From positions 208,663 through 272,662 of the forward strand of contig JALMLS010000232.1 in NCBI GenBank assembly GCA_038496445.1: a stretch of 64,000 nucleotides of DNA, given 5' to 3'. Position 1 is the stretch's first letter, and each line of letters begins with the position of its first letter. Shown here piece by piece: positions 36,945 through 48,664 of this stretch. Under the pieces are notes generated by a model. That model saw only the letters and a program-made list of their open reading frames with translations. It had not been told where the DNA came from and did not search any database. A program made the position numbers and the translations under genes. The DNA comes from Trichosphaerium sp. ATCC 40318. Lineage: Eukaryota > Discosea > Flabellinia > Trichosidae.

Positions 36945-39900
36945 ATGGCAGAAGCACGTAAACTAAAGACAGCGAAAAGTGGCATTGCATCTCAACTCAA
37001 GTTGCTTGGTAACTATGCTAAGCAAGGGAATACAAGAAGGATAGAAGCAGTAGTAAATACAATAAATAGGAAGCTAGATTCAATTCCATCGTTTTTGTCA
37101 ACTCCAGAGGTACTCCTACGCACTAGAAAGGTTATTAAAACGGTTTTAGGGTAAGCAGTTCAAAGCAGACGTTGAAGCTCAAATAAACGCTGCACAGGCA
37201 AGCGCTGGCGGTGCACAAGATAAAAAAAAGCACGACGCAGCTATTAAGACTATTACTGCTCAGGTACCTGACTCTTGTTGTTTTCTATTTTTGACACTGT
37301 TTCAGCTCCGTCTTTTGGCGTCTTGTATCAAGCAAAAAAATGAAAATCGCATTAAACAGCAAAAAGCCAAGATAAAAAAGATACTCACACCAGAAACTAT
37401 GACATTACTGCAAGGCTCAGACGCTGGAAAGAAGTTATTGGCTGATGTTGAAGAAGCAGGAGCTCTTACTGAAGGTACAATGTTTCTTGAGTCAAAAACT
37501 TTTCGTACTTATACGGTAAAGGCGAGGCTGCTGCAGCTGTGTCAACCTCAACTTCTACTTTAAGACATATTCCTACATCTGTAGCTACACCCTCAATAGC
37601 TTCAGAACCTGCTACTGTGAAGGTAGTAACAGGAACTGTACGGATCAATCTTTTTTCTTTGATTCATCTGTGTTTATTGTTTTTCTTGTATTTAGGGAGC
37701 ACTACCTACGTTTGAACCTGCTCCCGGCATATCAAAGAAAGTTAGTTTTGGGATAACTAAAGTGAATAAAGCGTTTGAAAATTGTAACGGCATTTTCCAG
37801 AAAGTACGTACCAAGTCTCCTACCAGACGAGACTGGCGAAAAATCACTAACTTTTTTTTCAAGATGGAAGGACTTGTTAGTGACAATGTTGATCTACATG
37901 GAAAAACAAGAACGAAGTGTATTTGGGCACAACAAGCGCTTGGTGATAACTTATCCAGGCTTCAAGCAAAGAAAACATCTGCAGAAGGTACAATGCTTTC
38001 CTGAATCAAATTTGCTTACTGTTTTTCTTTTCTTACACCCTGTCTGATAGGCGCTGTTGATAAGCTTGCTGCTCTTGATGCATCTAACGGAGTTATTGCG
38101 CCTGCAAGAGAAGCTCTTTCGACTCTCATTGAAAGAGCTACTGAGATAAAAGATACAGGAAAGCCTAAGTTGAAATACACTGAAATCGTATGCAAAGCAA
38201 GACAAAACTACAAAGTCGCTATGGATCCACTTCAATTGTTCCAAGGACGATATCCCGAGTAAGTAAGGTGGGTTTTTGGTTTGTTACTAACACGTGATTT
38301 AGGGAATTCAGCCAACTTACAGAGATCTTAAAAAACCTGGATAAAGTCATTGAATTGGCCAATACAACATCATCACTTCTAGATAATGATGAAGGTTCCG
38401 AGAGTCTCAAAAATGAGGTTCAGAAATCGAAAGATGAGGTTCGTTTTTGTAGCCCTTATTATTGTATCACGTGATGTTTATTATTTTTAGATATGTGCTC
38501 TGTATAAAGAGAAAAGTGTACCTCTTTTTGAACAATATACTAAAGTTGATGACACAATACATGCCAACATGTACGTTGAACAAACAATCAAAGAAAAAAA
38601 TTTGAACTAATTTTCTTTTGATTTTAGGGTCACAGAAAATCTTCGTAGTAACTTTCCTGAATGCAATGAACTCAAAGTTATGGTTGAAATATCCGAGAGA
38701 ATTCGAAAAGAAAAGGAGGCTGAGATTGAAAGGAAACGTCAAGAGAAATTAGCCAAAGAACGAGAAATTGCAAGACAGAAAGAAGCTGTACTTCAAGGAT
38801 TCAGAGATAAATATAGCGCACCGTACACTGGAGGAAACGCTATCTCTTCATCTGAAAACTGGTCTTATACACCAGAAGAAAAGGGAGGATACCTGTTGAG
38901 TATGTGAAGCGAAAGAATTTTGCAGACATGCTGACTTTAGTTGCAGATACACAATACGGTAAAGAACGATACTATTGGTTTGCTGAGAAGTTTGGATTTC
39001 ATTTGAAGCACATGAACCCAGATGGTACTTCCAGTGCAGATTTCGGTTATGTCTATGTTAAGTCTAACGATGACGGTGTTACGTACTTTACATTCCAAGC
39101 AAGAGCAATAGGTAAGAAGCTTAAAAAATGGAGTAACTGTTTTTTCTCAAAAACTTATAAAATGTTTAGATTGCACGTACACCTACGATACATACAAGAC
39201 ATCAGACCAAGTAACATTCAGTCACGCTTATAATAAAGTCGTTTGGAAGCTCGAAAATGGCGAACTTAAGGTCATAAAAGGGTCAGACAATGAGGTTAGG
39301 AACAACTTGTCCGATTTCTATTTTCTCACTTTTTGTTAGATTAAGGCATATGATAATTCATTACTTAGAGTTGATCCTGGTTTCCCACCGCTCTTGGTAT
39401 GGAGCCTTTTGTCTAGTGTATAGTGTATGTCTTACTGACCTTGTTTTTAGGCTCTTTTTGTAGCTATTTGCAGACACCCTCTTGCCAATATTCCAAAATG
39501 GAGAAAAGAACGTGGTGCAGAATATATGAAGCCAGAAAATGTTCTAGCAAGAGCCAAAGCTGAGAAAGAAAAAGCAGAAGAAAGAATGGCACGAAACAAA
39601 GCAAAAAATGCATCAAGCTCAAGTAGTGGTTCGGCAATGGCTGGATACTATGGTATCCATTGTGGATGTGGATTCGGAAGTGCAAAGTCAAGATGTGCTT
39701 CTTGTAAAGGTGATATTGGTTCAAACACAACTCCTTCTGTAAGATGTTATAATTGTCGTTTTGGAAGTGCAAAGAATAACTGTGTTGGTTGTGGGAGAGA
39801 TCATGGTTCACAAAAGGTACAATTTGTCACGTGATTAAAAAAATATTCGGAGGTTATTTTTGCTTACTTACGTTTTTATAAGGTTGTTGCAATGGTATGC

Positions 39901-39966
39901 AGGAATTGTGATTTTGGATCTTCGAGAGGAACTTGCTGTATTTGTAAAGGGACCGTATCACATTAG
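36945..39966 (+). CDS. Coiled-coil protein with three C-terminal CxxCxFGS zinc-ribbon-like repeats
   Basis: From MAEARKLKTAKSGIASQLKL the protein is helical, with two similar basic segments (the second, LRLLASCIKQKNENRIKQQK, at 37.3 kb). A Ser/Thr linker follows, then a helical middle part (VDKLAALDASNGVIAPAREA, FSQLTEILKNLDKVIELANT). A long charged coiled coil (RIRKEKEAEIERKRQEKLAK) leads to a folded segment (FADMLTLVADTQYGKERYYW, WFAEKFGFHLKHMNPDG). The end carries three copies of one motif: CGCGFGSAKSRCASCKG, CYNCRFGSAKNNCVGCGR and CRNCDFGSSRGTCCICKG. Each has four Cys spaced CxxC-CxxC (the first CxC), typical of a treble or ribbon zinc site. Stop at 39964-39966. I do not know the family's function. 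Protein or nucleic-acid binding through the ribbons is plausible. Confidence 0.7.
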
Positions 39967-40132
39967 TCATTTTAGGAAAAAGAGCCAATGGTGAATAAAA
40001 GTTTGTTTGTTTTTATGATGTCATGGTTGAGAGTTAGTGTTTTCTGTACCTTAATCTGACAGAGTGTTTAGTCAAGTTATTGACAAGGATATCGTTCAAA
40101 GAACAAGGGATATTTTGAAGTCAACGAAGTTT

Positions 40133-41232
40133 TTACTCTTTATTTTGTTCGAAGAAATACAAAGGCAAGTTGCAATGTGGCTTGAACCCAAGTCTAGAAT
40201 AAATGCCTACAGCATTTTTCTCACCAGCTAAAGTCATCGTTTTGCGCTTCATTTCATGTGCTTGTTGGATAACATGTCTTAACATAGCTGTAGCGTATCC
40301 TTTCTTACGACAATCCTATTGAATCGTTAGATATGATGAACCATGTTTGATCTGTCATACACTTTGTGTTGCAACATCAGGAATATAACTTGAATGTTCT
40401 CCGATTAAAAGCAGTGTTGCAGTTGATACAGGCTTGTTTTCACCGTTTATATCGGCGTAGCCTATGTAATGAATACATTTACCACTCTTTGTCATCTCAG
40501 TTGACAGATCAAGCCATGCTTCTCTTGCAAATTGTGGAATTTCGAAACCATCAGCGCTTATTGTTGAAAAGGATTTAAACTCTTCTTCTGTTGATACTTT
40601 TCTTATTGCTATCTTTACTTCCTTGGACATTATTAGCATCACGTGATTACATTATCAAAATCAACGTACTCTCGTTGTTTTTTTCAGGGCAGAGCTTTGC
40701 GAGATATCTAGAAGCATGCCTTGCAAGGATTCTTAGCTTTCGTTTTGTAGTTATGGTATTGAAGGTACCTGTGTAAAACTCGACGAATGTCCAACCAAGA
40801 GTTTCCAACATTTTCTTAAATTCAGGTGTATCATAGCAACCTGCATACCATGCAAACTGAGTAGGTGCCTTCGTTGCAATAGCTGTAACTTTCTGAAAAA
40901 GAATTAGTCACGTGTAACAAAAGTAATTTTTAAACCTCAGCGACTTCTTGTGTAATATCCTCTTTATAGAGAATTGTGTTGAACATCATGAATGGTACAT
41001 CCGATTCGATGTAGTTAAATGACTCATTCTAAAAAGTTTTTAGTTATCAACATGCGTGAACAACAAATCGCAAGAAACTTCAAAATAAGTCAAAAGGAAT
41101 TAAATGGGTTGGAAAAAAACTCGGAGAATCTGTGTTGTATTTTTATACCTTAACGTATTTGATCTTATTACTACGTCCCCATAACTCCATTGAGCCCATA
41201 GCATCGCGAAGAATAATATCCTTGTTGTTCAT
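40133..41232 (-). CDS. GNAT-family N-acetyltransferase, two-part
   Basis: The ATG at 41232 starts MNNKDIILRDAMGSMELWGR. An N-terminal half-domain (DVPFMMFNTILYKEDITQEV, then FAWYAGCYDTPEFKKMLETL) precedes, after two introns, a second block from REVKIAIRKVSTEEEFKSF. The acetyl-CoA binding motif A is DCRKKGYATAMLRHVIQQA (40.28 kb), with the expected R/K-xx-GYA loop, and motif B is AVGIYSRLGFKPHCNLPLY. An intron from GTACGTTGATTTTG to AATGTCCAAG contains TCACGTGA and hides an apparent start codon. If that intron is not removed, the second half could be mistaken for a separate gene. Substrate unknown. Confidence 0.75.
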
Positions 41233-42102
41233 CCTGTGTAGAACGGAGTTTTTTGATAAATAAGTCGTCTAATGCCGTTAAGTTCATTTGAGAAAAATGG
41301 TATAATCGGCACTTGTAAAACCCCGATTGCGAAATTTCGCTAGTTTTTAAGCTATCAAAGTAGAAAATTAGCGAACGATGAAAAATGATTTGTAGTTTGC
41401 ATCAAACTTGTTCACAACGTATTTGTGTTGAAACAGTGAGTTATTGAGAGTCTTTCCAAATCGTGGACTTGTTATTATGTGAAAAGGTGTCGTGTTTTTT
41501 TCTCAATAGTAACGAAAAGAAACAGGCAATAGTGCAACAATTCAAGCCCAATTTTTATACCCGTGATTGGGTTGTTATTTCTAGCACACATTGTCATACC
41601 ATTAGTCCCGTTTAGCTTGTACACTGGTGGTTTGCTTGTACCATGTATAGTGTTTAGTGTTAATACAATAGCTGTTAGGCCGTACAAGTTTGATGATTTC
41701 GATGGTTTAAATAATGCAATCACCTTGTGTTAATGCTAAACATAGTATGAATAGAGTCAAAAGCTGTTTGCTGTATGTTTTACACCACGTGTTGAATACA
41801 CTTTTTTGTTACTAGTAACAGATTCGGAGCAATTTGCAATTCAAGTGATTGTGAGTAGAAAACTGGGCTACAGCAGTAGTCGCAAAGATTGAGTATTTCC
41901 TGTTGTACTTTTGAACTCTAAACTAGACAATTAATAAGATAACTCTATGACAGAGTGAATCCTTACAAGATAAATAAACAAAACAATAGTGCACATTATC
42001 TTAAATGGTTTTAATGAAATTACATATTTACAAGCTACAACTAACACTATAGCACTATAACATATCACGCGATATTTAGTTGTAAGTGGTTATTCTAGCC
42101 AA
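41233..42102. other. 870-base region with one doubtful small gene
   Basis: The region between the acetyltransferase start and the stop of the Asn/Gln-rich gene is AT-rich. It holds only a weak candidate for a small secreted protein on the minus strand, listed separately. Confidence 0.35.
41475..41996 (-). CDS. Possible small secreted protein
   Basis: The ATG at 41996 starts MCTIVLFIYL, and a GTAAGG donor joins to FRVQKYNRKYSIFATTAVAQ. A later stretch reads VIALFKPSKSSNLYGLTAIV and ends KKTRHLFT-stop at 41475. It carries a hydrophobic start and a few Cys. The join between the two parts near 41.75-41.83 kb is not settled and no family is recognised. Confidence 0.3.
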
Positions 42103-43190
42103 TTAATTAGGTGGCTGCCTCTGGCGTTTGGTTTCTAAGAAAAAAGAACAGAGTTAGTAACAGGCGAGTAAAAAAAAATCCTTCAAACATACCTTTCCCT
42201 GTAGTCGTAGTAGGAGCCTTTCTCTTTCTACTCTGTGTAAGTGTTGGGTCAACCGGTGGATAATATTGATCAGGATTTGCAGCATTCCATAGACTTATCC
42301 AGTGATTAAGATTTTGTCCTAGAGAAGTCATATCCATCTGTCCTTGTTGTTGGTTCAAGAAGAATTGTTGCATTTGATTTTGCATGTTTTGACCTTCAAC
42401 ACCGCCCTGTGCATTCGGGTACTGGCCTGTGTAAGTATTCGGAGCAGCTTCTAGGTGAGGTATAGCATTAAAATTAATGGGTACTGGATCATCACGAGCT
42501 AGAGGTGTCCAACTAATATTTGTCTTTTTTGTTGAAGAATGCTGAGAAGTAGATGCGTTTGTTGCCACTTCTCTTTGTGGTTTGCTATCTTTTGTATTTA
42601 TATTTGTGCCTTTATCACTGTGCACTATGTTCGACCCTTTATCTGGTGCTTGGCGATTTTGAGAAGACATCGGTTGATTTTTTTGATTATTTGTGTTTTG
42701 TACATGATTTCCTTCTTGTTGTGATACCTCACCACCACTCATTTTTTTAAACCTATAAATAAAGTATGTTAACGCATGATATTAATAAATACCACACAGT
42801 CACTAATTCAGTAATTTTCGGTATGATAAAGGTGATTGTTTTGATTCTTTGGTTAAATGAAAAAAAAAAAGAAGAAAAAAATTGCACTACTCACTCATTC
42901 AGGGCATCACAAAAAGGTATTGTGATTGGATTATTTGGTTGTTGTGGTTTTGATCCACGGTGATAGTCCGATTGTAAGAAGGTAACATCAGTACGTTCAT
43001 CTATTATTCCTGATGGTATCTTTTTATTGCATAACCCAGTAAACGGTGTAAGTTGTATTATTCCGCTTTCAGACTATTTTTTACTATCAGCAGAAAGAAC
43101 AAACTTATTCGAAAAAACTTCAAAAGGAGTGGTTTTTCCTCAACACATCAATAAATCATATCCTCTGTAACCGAAATGGGTATGAACCAT
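42103..43190 (-). CDS. Asn/Gln-rich low-complexity protein, 5' structure unclear
   Basis: The best supported part starts SESGIIQLTPFTGLCNKKIP (43.08 kb) and runs through DYHRGSKPQQPNNPITIPFC. A GTGAGT donor near 42.89 kb joins in exact phase to the long exon ending at 42.19 kb (EFKKMSGGEVSQQEGNHVQN). That exon is disordered, rich in Asn, Gln, Ser and Thr (MQNQMQQFFLNQQQGQMD). It is followed by a basic patch SRKRKAPTTTTGK and, after one intron, the tail ETKRQRQPPN-stop at 42103. The only ATG upstream is at 43190 (MVHTHFGYRGYDLLM). The frame between it and 43.08 kb meets a TGA and a TAG unless two small introns are removed. The basic tail suggests a nuclear protein. Confidence 0.5.
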
Positions 43191-43263
43191 CGTTACAGGA
43201 AGAGTAATATTTAGGGTGTATATTAATGATGATGTGGCGAGAAAAAAGAATACTTCCAGATTG

Positions 43264-44511
43264 TTAGTTTGTTTCACGTGCCTTGTTTAAAAAATCTTCA
43301 AAGTGTCCTTTTATTAAACCCATGCCTGTTTTAATATTCCAGTCTACTGATTGTCCAGAATAGAAATCTTTAACATGTGCATCGAGCGTATAATCCTTTA
43401 AGAAAAAAATGAGATTTCAAAATCCAAGATACAAAAAAAAGGCTTTAGTACATTCAAAAGAGCCAAAGAAGGTGCTGCACATAAAAATTCTTTAAAGTCA
43501 TCACTGAGATCAGCAAGAGCTTGAGAAAGATGAGTAAGCGACGGTAGCTGTTGAAAGTGGTATTTTACTACGCCTGGAAAGCCATCAGAGGTATGGCGAC
43601 GCTGCAGATGTGACCAGAGCGAAGAGGTTAGGAGAAAGTTTCGTACTTGCAATTCCTTTCTTTAGGTTCTCTGGTCTTTCTTTACGTAGTGCAGAGCACT
43701 CAAGGAATAGGTTATGAAAGAATACTTTAGCGTTCGTAGATATAATGTTATTAACGATGAATTCCTCTTGTAGGGCCTGTATGAAGGCGATCAGTAAGAG
43801 ATCTAAGGCTCAAACGAAGTTTAGATGCAAGATCTCGCGTGTCTCACCTTTAAACTTTTACAATAGGCGTTAGAGTTTCCTGACCGCGCTTGCTCCAGAG
43901 CATTGAGGATCTAGGCAAATCGTTGGATGGGTGTTAAGGTTCTTGTTCTTCACCTGCTTCCTCTTGCTCTCTAAATCGCCTAGATGTCGCTTAAGCTCTC
44001 TATTGGTGTGATACAGCTTTAGCAAATCGATAAGAGCTGAATAGTGATGGCTAAGTGGAACAGTCGCTTCAGAAGTTGGCGTTTGCTGTGTTAGTAAATC
44101 CTAGATGTGCCAGCGTTGATATAATGCGTTCGTTTAGGCTTCAGTACCGAAATTTGCTTATCTTTCACATCTAGTCGTGATTGAAGCTTCTTAGCCTTTG
44201 CTTTCGCTGCTGCGATCTCCTGTCTTAATTTTTGGGCTTCTTTGTCATGCTGTAGGTGTCAATATCATTTTCTGACGTTTAAACGTAACTACCTCTATTG
44301 CAAGACTGTCTGTTTTACTTTTTATCTCCGTTGAGAAATTGATAACTTGACTGCAAAGCTCCTTTATCCTAGACCCTTCAGCCTTGTTGCGATCGCCCAT
44401 GGCAGCTCCAATAATATAATAGCACCTACAAAGCAATTTCACGTCGCAGTCAATTTTGGCCAGTTTTTTGTCTATTGCCCACAACGCTGTATCTGTAGTT
44501 TTTATATGCAT
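43264..44511 (-). CDS. Coiled-coil protein of unknown function
   Basis: The ATG at 44511 starts MHIKTTDTALWAIDKKLAKI. A helical N-terminus (CSQVINFSTEIKSKTDSLAI) leads into a heptad coiled coil, HDKEAQKLRQEIAAAKAKAK then KLQSRLDVKDKQISVLK. A second coil follows (LLKLYHTNRELKRHLGDLES). Later exons form a helical C-terminal part: IVNNIISTNAKVFFHNLFLE, HLSQALADLSDDFKEFLCAA and DWNIKTGMGLIKGHFEDFLN, ending KARETN-stop at 43264. It could be a subunit of a tethering or cytoskeletal complex, but no family is recognised. Its start lies only 17 bases from the divergent RBBP5 start. Confidence 0.6.
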
Positions 44512-44528
44512 TTTACGCGTTTTAAGCA

Positions 44529-46949
44529 ATGAATATCGCCTTACACGGTACAGAATTTGAATACAACCGAAATATTTTGTAGAAAGGTGCTAACACTACG
44601 TAGACTTAGCTACACGCAGTGCAATACCAGATGCCATCGAAGAAACACTGGAAGAAGGAATTTGCACCACTTTAGCTTTTAATCGTTGGGGAACGCTCCT
44701 GGCGGGTACTAAACACTAAATTGGCGTTTATGACACCTTATAGCCGGATGCAACGATGGGCGTATTGTAATTTATGATTTTGTAACCAGAGAGATTGCCA
44801 AACAACTCATAGGCCACGTACACCCTGTGACGAAAGTGAGGTTCGCCATTTTAAATTGTAGCGCGAAAATCTCCTAAATTAACGCAAATCAAGCTGGTCT
44901 AGGAACGGACATAACCTATTAACGTCTTCTATGGATTACACTGTTAAATTCTGGGATGTAATTACATGCAAAGAAAAAACTTTCAAATTTGATGCTGGCG
45001 TAATGAAAGCGTTCATACATCCTCGTGGAAAGTACGTAGCGCCGCCTTTTGTGAAGGAAATTTGTTTTTTCTTGCAACCTTTCACTTATTTCTTTCGACG
45101 TTTAGACGCGTTTTTCTTGTTTGTCCGTTTCAGGAAAAGCCTCAGCTTGTGTATGTAGATACAAATAAGAGGTTGGTACTTCCTGAAGAACCTATATACA
45201 GATCACGGAAGAAGAAAGCTCAAAATACAAAGGTAATTGAAAAGAAATTGCGGGAAGAAAAACCATCCTAATGATCCGCCTAGAAAAATTCTGCAGCTAC
45301 AGCTTTTTGGAATTATACAGGGGATAGGATATATACTGGAAATGAGAAGGGTGTTGTCACAGTCATTGACACCGATACTGTTGATGTATGTAAATTTGGC
45401 ATACTACAAGAAGTGTCTTTTATTATTTTTATTTTTCTTCATGTGTTTGCTGTTAACGTACTCTCAAGGTTATTACATCTTTTAATGTACCTGCACCAGT
45501 ACTTGATATGGTATTTAGTAGAGATAGAAGACAGTACTTGATCTCAACAACGGATAGAGTAAGGAAGATTTATTACGATTTTTTTGATTCTGTTTTTTTT
45601 TGAACTTAAAATGCCAGAAATCAAATCAAACGGCCGCTATTGTGAAATCTCTTTGTAATTCTATTTGTTGATTTTTATGTTTACGTATTTTAGGTGATTA
45701 GGTTACACAATACAGATGATAACTCAATGTTACATGAATTTACTGATTCAATAAATAAGATACAATGGAAAGCATGTGCTTTCTCTGCAGATAGAGAACA
45801 CGTTATAGGAGGTACATAAATATTTGTAACTGTTATATAGTAACCAACGTTTGTTATCATGTTTGTTCCTGTCATTTTCCATCAAGGCCTTTTTAAACCA
45901 GAGTTTGCGAATAAGAAAATTTCGGTTAACGAAAACTACTTTTTTTGTCGGATTTTTTTTTCTAAGAGCACTTTTTTCTAGGCTCAGCAGAAAAGGCAGA
46001 ACATAAGATTTATATGTGGAATAGAACATTTGGTAATATTGCAAAAATGCTTGAAGGTCCAAAAGAAGGAATTATCGATATGGTTGTACGTTAACGTCTA
46101 TTTTGTTGGTTTTTTTTTTGAACAAATATCTCAATTTTTTCTTAATTTTGAATAGTGGCATCCTACGCGACCTATTATTGCGTCAGCATCGGCTTCTACT
46201 GGTGTTATTTATATATGGAATGCTCATTATAAAGAAAATTGGAGCGCTTTTGCTCCTGGGTTTGAAGAACTTGAAGATAATGCTGAGTACCTTGAAAAGG
46301 AAGATGAGTATGATAAAGTACGTCTTCTTGTTGCAGTGCTATAGAATTCTAACCACAACTAACTCACCATATAAATTAAATAATATGGACCTATGGTCAT
46401 AGCCATCATCGTCACTAAAAGAGCTGTACCTCTTTTTGTCAACGGGACAGTCTTTTTTTTTTGGGTCTTTTCTTTGATACAACAGTGATGAACTGACTTG
46501 TACTTTTAGAAGCAAAATACCGCCAAAAAACAAGGTGAAGAAGAAAGTGATAATGAAGAGCTTGATGTAGATATACTAACAATTGAGAAAAACCCAGAAC
46601 TATCCTCTGAAGGAGAGGATGACTTGAGTTATATTCCGGTAATTTATTTTTTTCGTTATGTTTAACAATTAATGCTGAGTACTCTTTTTGTCTAGGTAGC
46701 TCCAGTACCAGATATTTATAACGAAAAAAGTACGTACATATATTAAATTTATTATCTTATTCAATAACTTAGGAATGTTGTCTCCTTTGGTGTTAAAACG
46801 GAAACGAAAAGAAACTCAAACAAAACCTGTAAAACGAACAAAAAAGTGCGTGAGCTCTGAGTTTTTTTTTTGACAGACTGGTCGTCTGTCTTCACTATGT
46901 TACTTGTTACATCTAATTCTTATGCCATAGAGTAACCAAAGAAACTTAA
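44529..46949 (+). CDS. RBBP5: RBBP5/Swd1, WD40 subunit of the COMPASS (Set1/MLL) complex
   Basis: A WD40 scaffold needed by SET1/MLL enzymes to methylate histone H3 Lys4. The start MNIALHDLATRSAIPDAIEE results from splicing a 35-40 base intron. The propeller follows: LAFNRWGTLLAAGCNDGRIV, then VKFWDVITCKEKTFKFDAGV, FWNYTGDRIYTGNEKGVVTV, VIRLHNTDDNSMLHEFTDSI and IYMWNRTFGNIAKMLEGPKE. The segment MVWHPTRPIIASASASTGVI leads to the family hallmark ENWSAFAPGFEELEDNAEYL, which lies where known RBBP5 proteins contact their partners. The tail is acidic (EESDNEELDVDILTI), then basic (LKRKRKETQTKPVKRTKK), as expected for the nucleus. A final GTGCGT intron joins to VTKET-stop at 46949. Confidence 0.93.
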
Positions 46950-47681
46950 TAACCAAACAATAAGATTGTACATTTAAGTGTAGCGGTGTATCAGAAAAAA
47001 AAAGAAGTCGATGAGTTTTTCATCGTTCAAACTGTTCTTAACCAATGTTCCACTGTTTATAAAATACGCTATATTTCCACGTTCATATTATATTTAGCTC
47101 TAAGGGCTAAATGGATTGGTGATTGTTCTATGGGACAAACAAACAATGACAACGTTCTTTTAATGATAATTTGTTTTGTTGTCTTTGCACCTCTCACTGC
47201 ACGTGATACCATATTCTGAAGTTTCACAATCCAGAAACTGATTAGGTAATCATGTGATACACTCGACGGACTTCCACAGTACACTGAGGTGTCTCCCTGG
47301 GCAAGTAAAAACTAGAACTCAACGATTAGGTATTCCATTTTTGAAACACCTCAACGTCCATTTTCGCAACTAAGAGTAATGCATACATACTACGACGCGA
47401 AGGCAAACTTGCTGGTGGGTAATATATGCTCCTTGGCTTTCGTGGCTTGAATTCCGCTTTACTTTCCGAAAATTCTCTGAATGCCAAACTAAGTCGCCCG
47501 CTTTAATTCTTGTTAGCCTACACCTCACTAGATCTCACCACATGTCCACCATCAATGTTTACCCTTCTAAAACAAAGCGCGCGCTAGAGTTAAAACAATT
47601 TGGTAAGCTATAACGGTAAAATATAGTGAAATTCGTCTTGTTATACCAAAACAACGTTATTTAACCGATTTTTTTTGCTTT
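46950..47681. other. 730-base region without a secure gene
   Basis: The region between RBBP5 and the MORN-like gene contains short open frames on both strands that look like noise. An ATG at about 47540 (MSTINVYPSKTKRALELKQF), with a GTAAGC donor, may be the first exon of the next gene. Its phase does not fit the open frame downstream. Confidence 0.35.
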
Positions 47682-48392
47682 TTGTATTTTCTCTTGAATT
47701 ATTTTTATAAACTGGCCAAATCGACTAAAAAGTATTACCAAACTCTTTCCCACGCGAAAAAACCATATATTCGACGTATTACGAGTTTTGGCGCAAAAAT
47801 ACTTGTAAAATCCGCAGAATTATTCCGCCGTCTCTTACATGCCCTAGAACAGCATAAAACACCATTAAATATACTATCATTGCCTTTTGAGATCCAAATA
47901 GCCATCTGCGAGCAAGATCAGGAAGTTTTTTCAAAATTCCACGTGCTTTCTAGAAAAGCAGCTACAAATACTCATTATACAAGTAATTTAAAAAAAAGAG
48001 GAACTTGGATTATTTGGAGACCTACAGGAGAGATTTTTGAAAAAACTGAGTTTTCTAAAGGAAAACGTGAAGGAAAGAGTAAATTTTGGCGTCGTTCTGG
48101 TTTGCTTCTAAAAGAATGTTGCTATACCAAAGATGAACTTGATGGTATTTATCAGACTTATGATTATACTGGTAATATCGAGGAACAATGTTTTTATAAG
48201 AGAGGTAAATTAGATGGTGAACACAAGGCATGGAGGAATGGTGTCTTGAAGAAAAAAAGTTTTTATAAAGAAGGTAAACAACTTGGATTTAAAGGATGGA
48301 GAAATGATGGTGAAGTACTTGGTGGTGCTTGTGAGAGTGGTCGACAAACTGCTAAAGGTTTTAGATCTGTAGCAGAGCTATGTGCTATGTAG
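47682..48392 (+). CDS. F-box-like protein with MORN-like repeats, 5' end unresolved
   Basis: An open frame of 236 codons with no internal Met except the one just before the stop, so translation must begin in an exon further upstream. The N-terminal third is basic, followed by an F-box-like segment LNILSLPFEIQIAICEQDQE with VFSKFHVLSRKAA. The C-terminal half holds about five MORN-like (YwqK-type) repeats of 20-24 residues, such as GTWIIWRPTGEIFEKTEFSK, GKSKFWRRSGLLLKECCYT, GIYQTYDYTGNIEEQCFYKR and GEHKAWRNGVLKKKSFYKEG. Such beta-hairpin repeats mediate protein or lipid contacts. The combination with an F-box suggests a ligase adaptor. The usable acceptor is probably the AAG at about 47.73 kb. 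Confidence 0.55.
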   Translation: MYFLLNYFYKLAKSTKKYYQTLSHAKKPYIRRITSFGAKILVKSAELFRRLLHALEQHKTPLNILSLPFEIQIAICEQDQEVFSKFHVLSRKAATNTHYTSNLKKRGTWIIWRPTGEIFEKTEFSKGKREGKSKFWRRSGLLLKECCYTKDELDGIYQTYDYTGNIEEQCFYKRGKLDGEHKAWRNGVLKKKSFYKEGKQLGFKGWRNDGEVLGGACESGRQTAKGFRSVAELCAM

Positions 48393-48664
48393 TATTTTTT
48401 TTTACAAAACAACAAATAAAAAGAAAAAAAAAAATAGCATAAAACGAGAAAGTTTTTTTTTTTACTCGCCTGTTATCAGGATATGTATTTCGCAAAATGT
48501 TCTTCTATTCATGCCTCAAAATGCACTATGAAGTGTACCACGTTGGCATGTTTGTATAGAGTAAAACCAGTCGAGGACTTAGCGTTGATTGTTCTTTTTT
48601 CTTTTCGAAGATTTGAGAAATCGTGATCGTTTTGTTAAATTCTGTACATGATTATTTATTGTTT

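Noticed and set aside
40355-40642. Independent acetyltransferase gene starting at 40639
   Set aside because: The ATG lies inside an intron. The upstream exons join in phase at GAAGTAAAG, making one two-part protein.
42880-43190. Reassigned stop codons (alternative genetic code)
   Set aside because: TAA, TAG and TGA all end well-supported genes in this window, so code change is not needed to explain one locus.
46986-47284. Overlapping open frames on both strands downstream of RBBP5
   Set aside because: There are no splice-supported neighbours, no motif and low coding character. They look like chance frames in AT-rich DNA.
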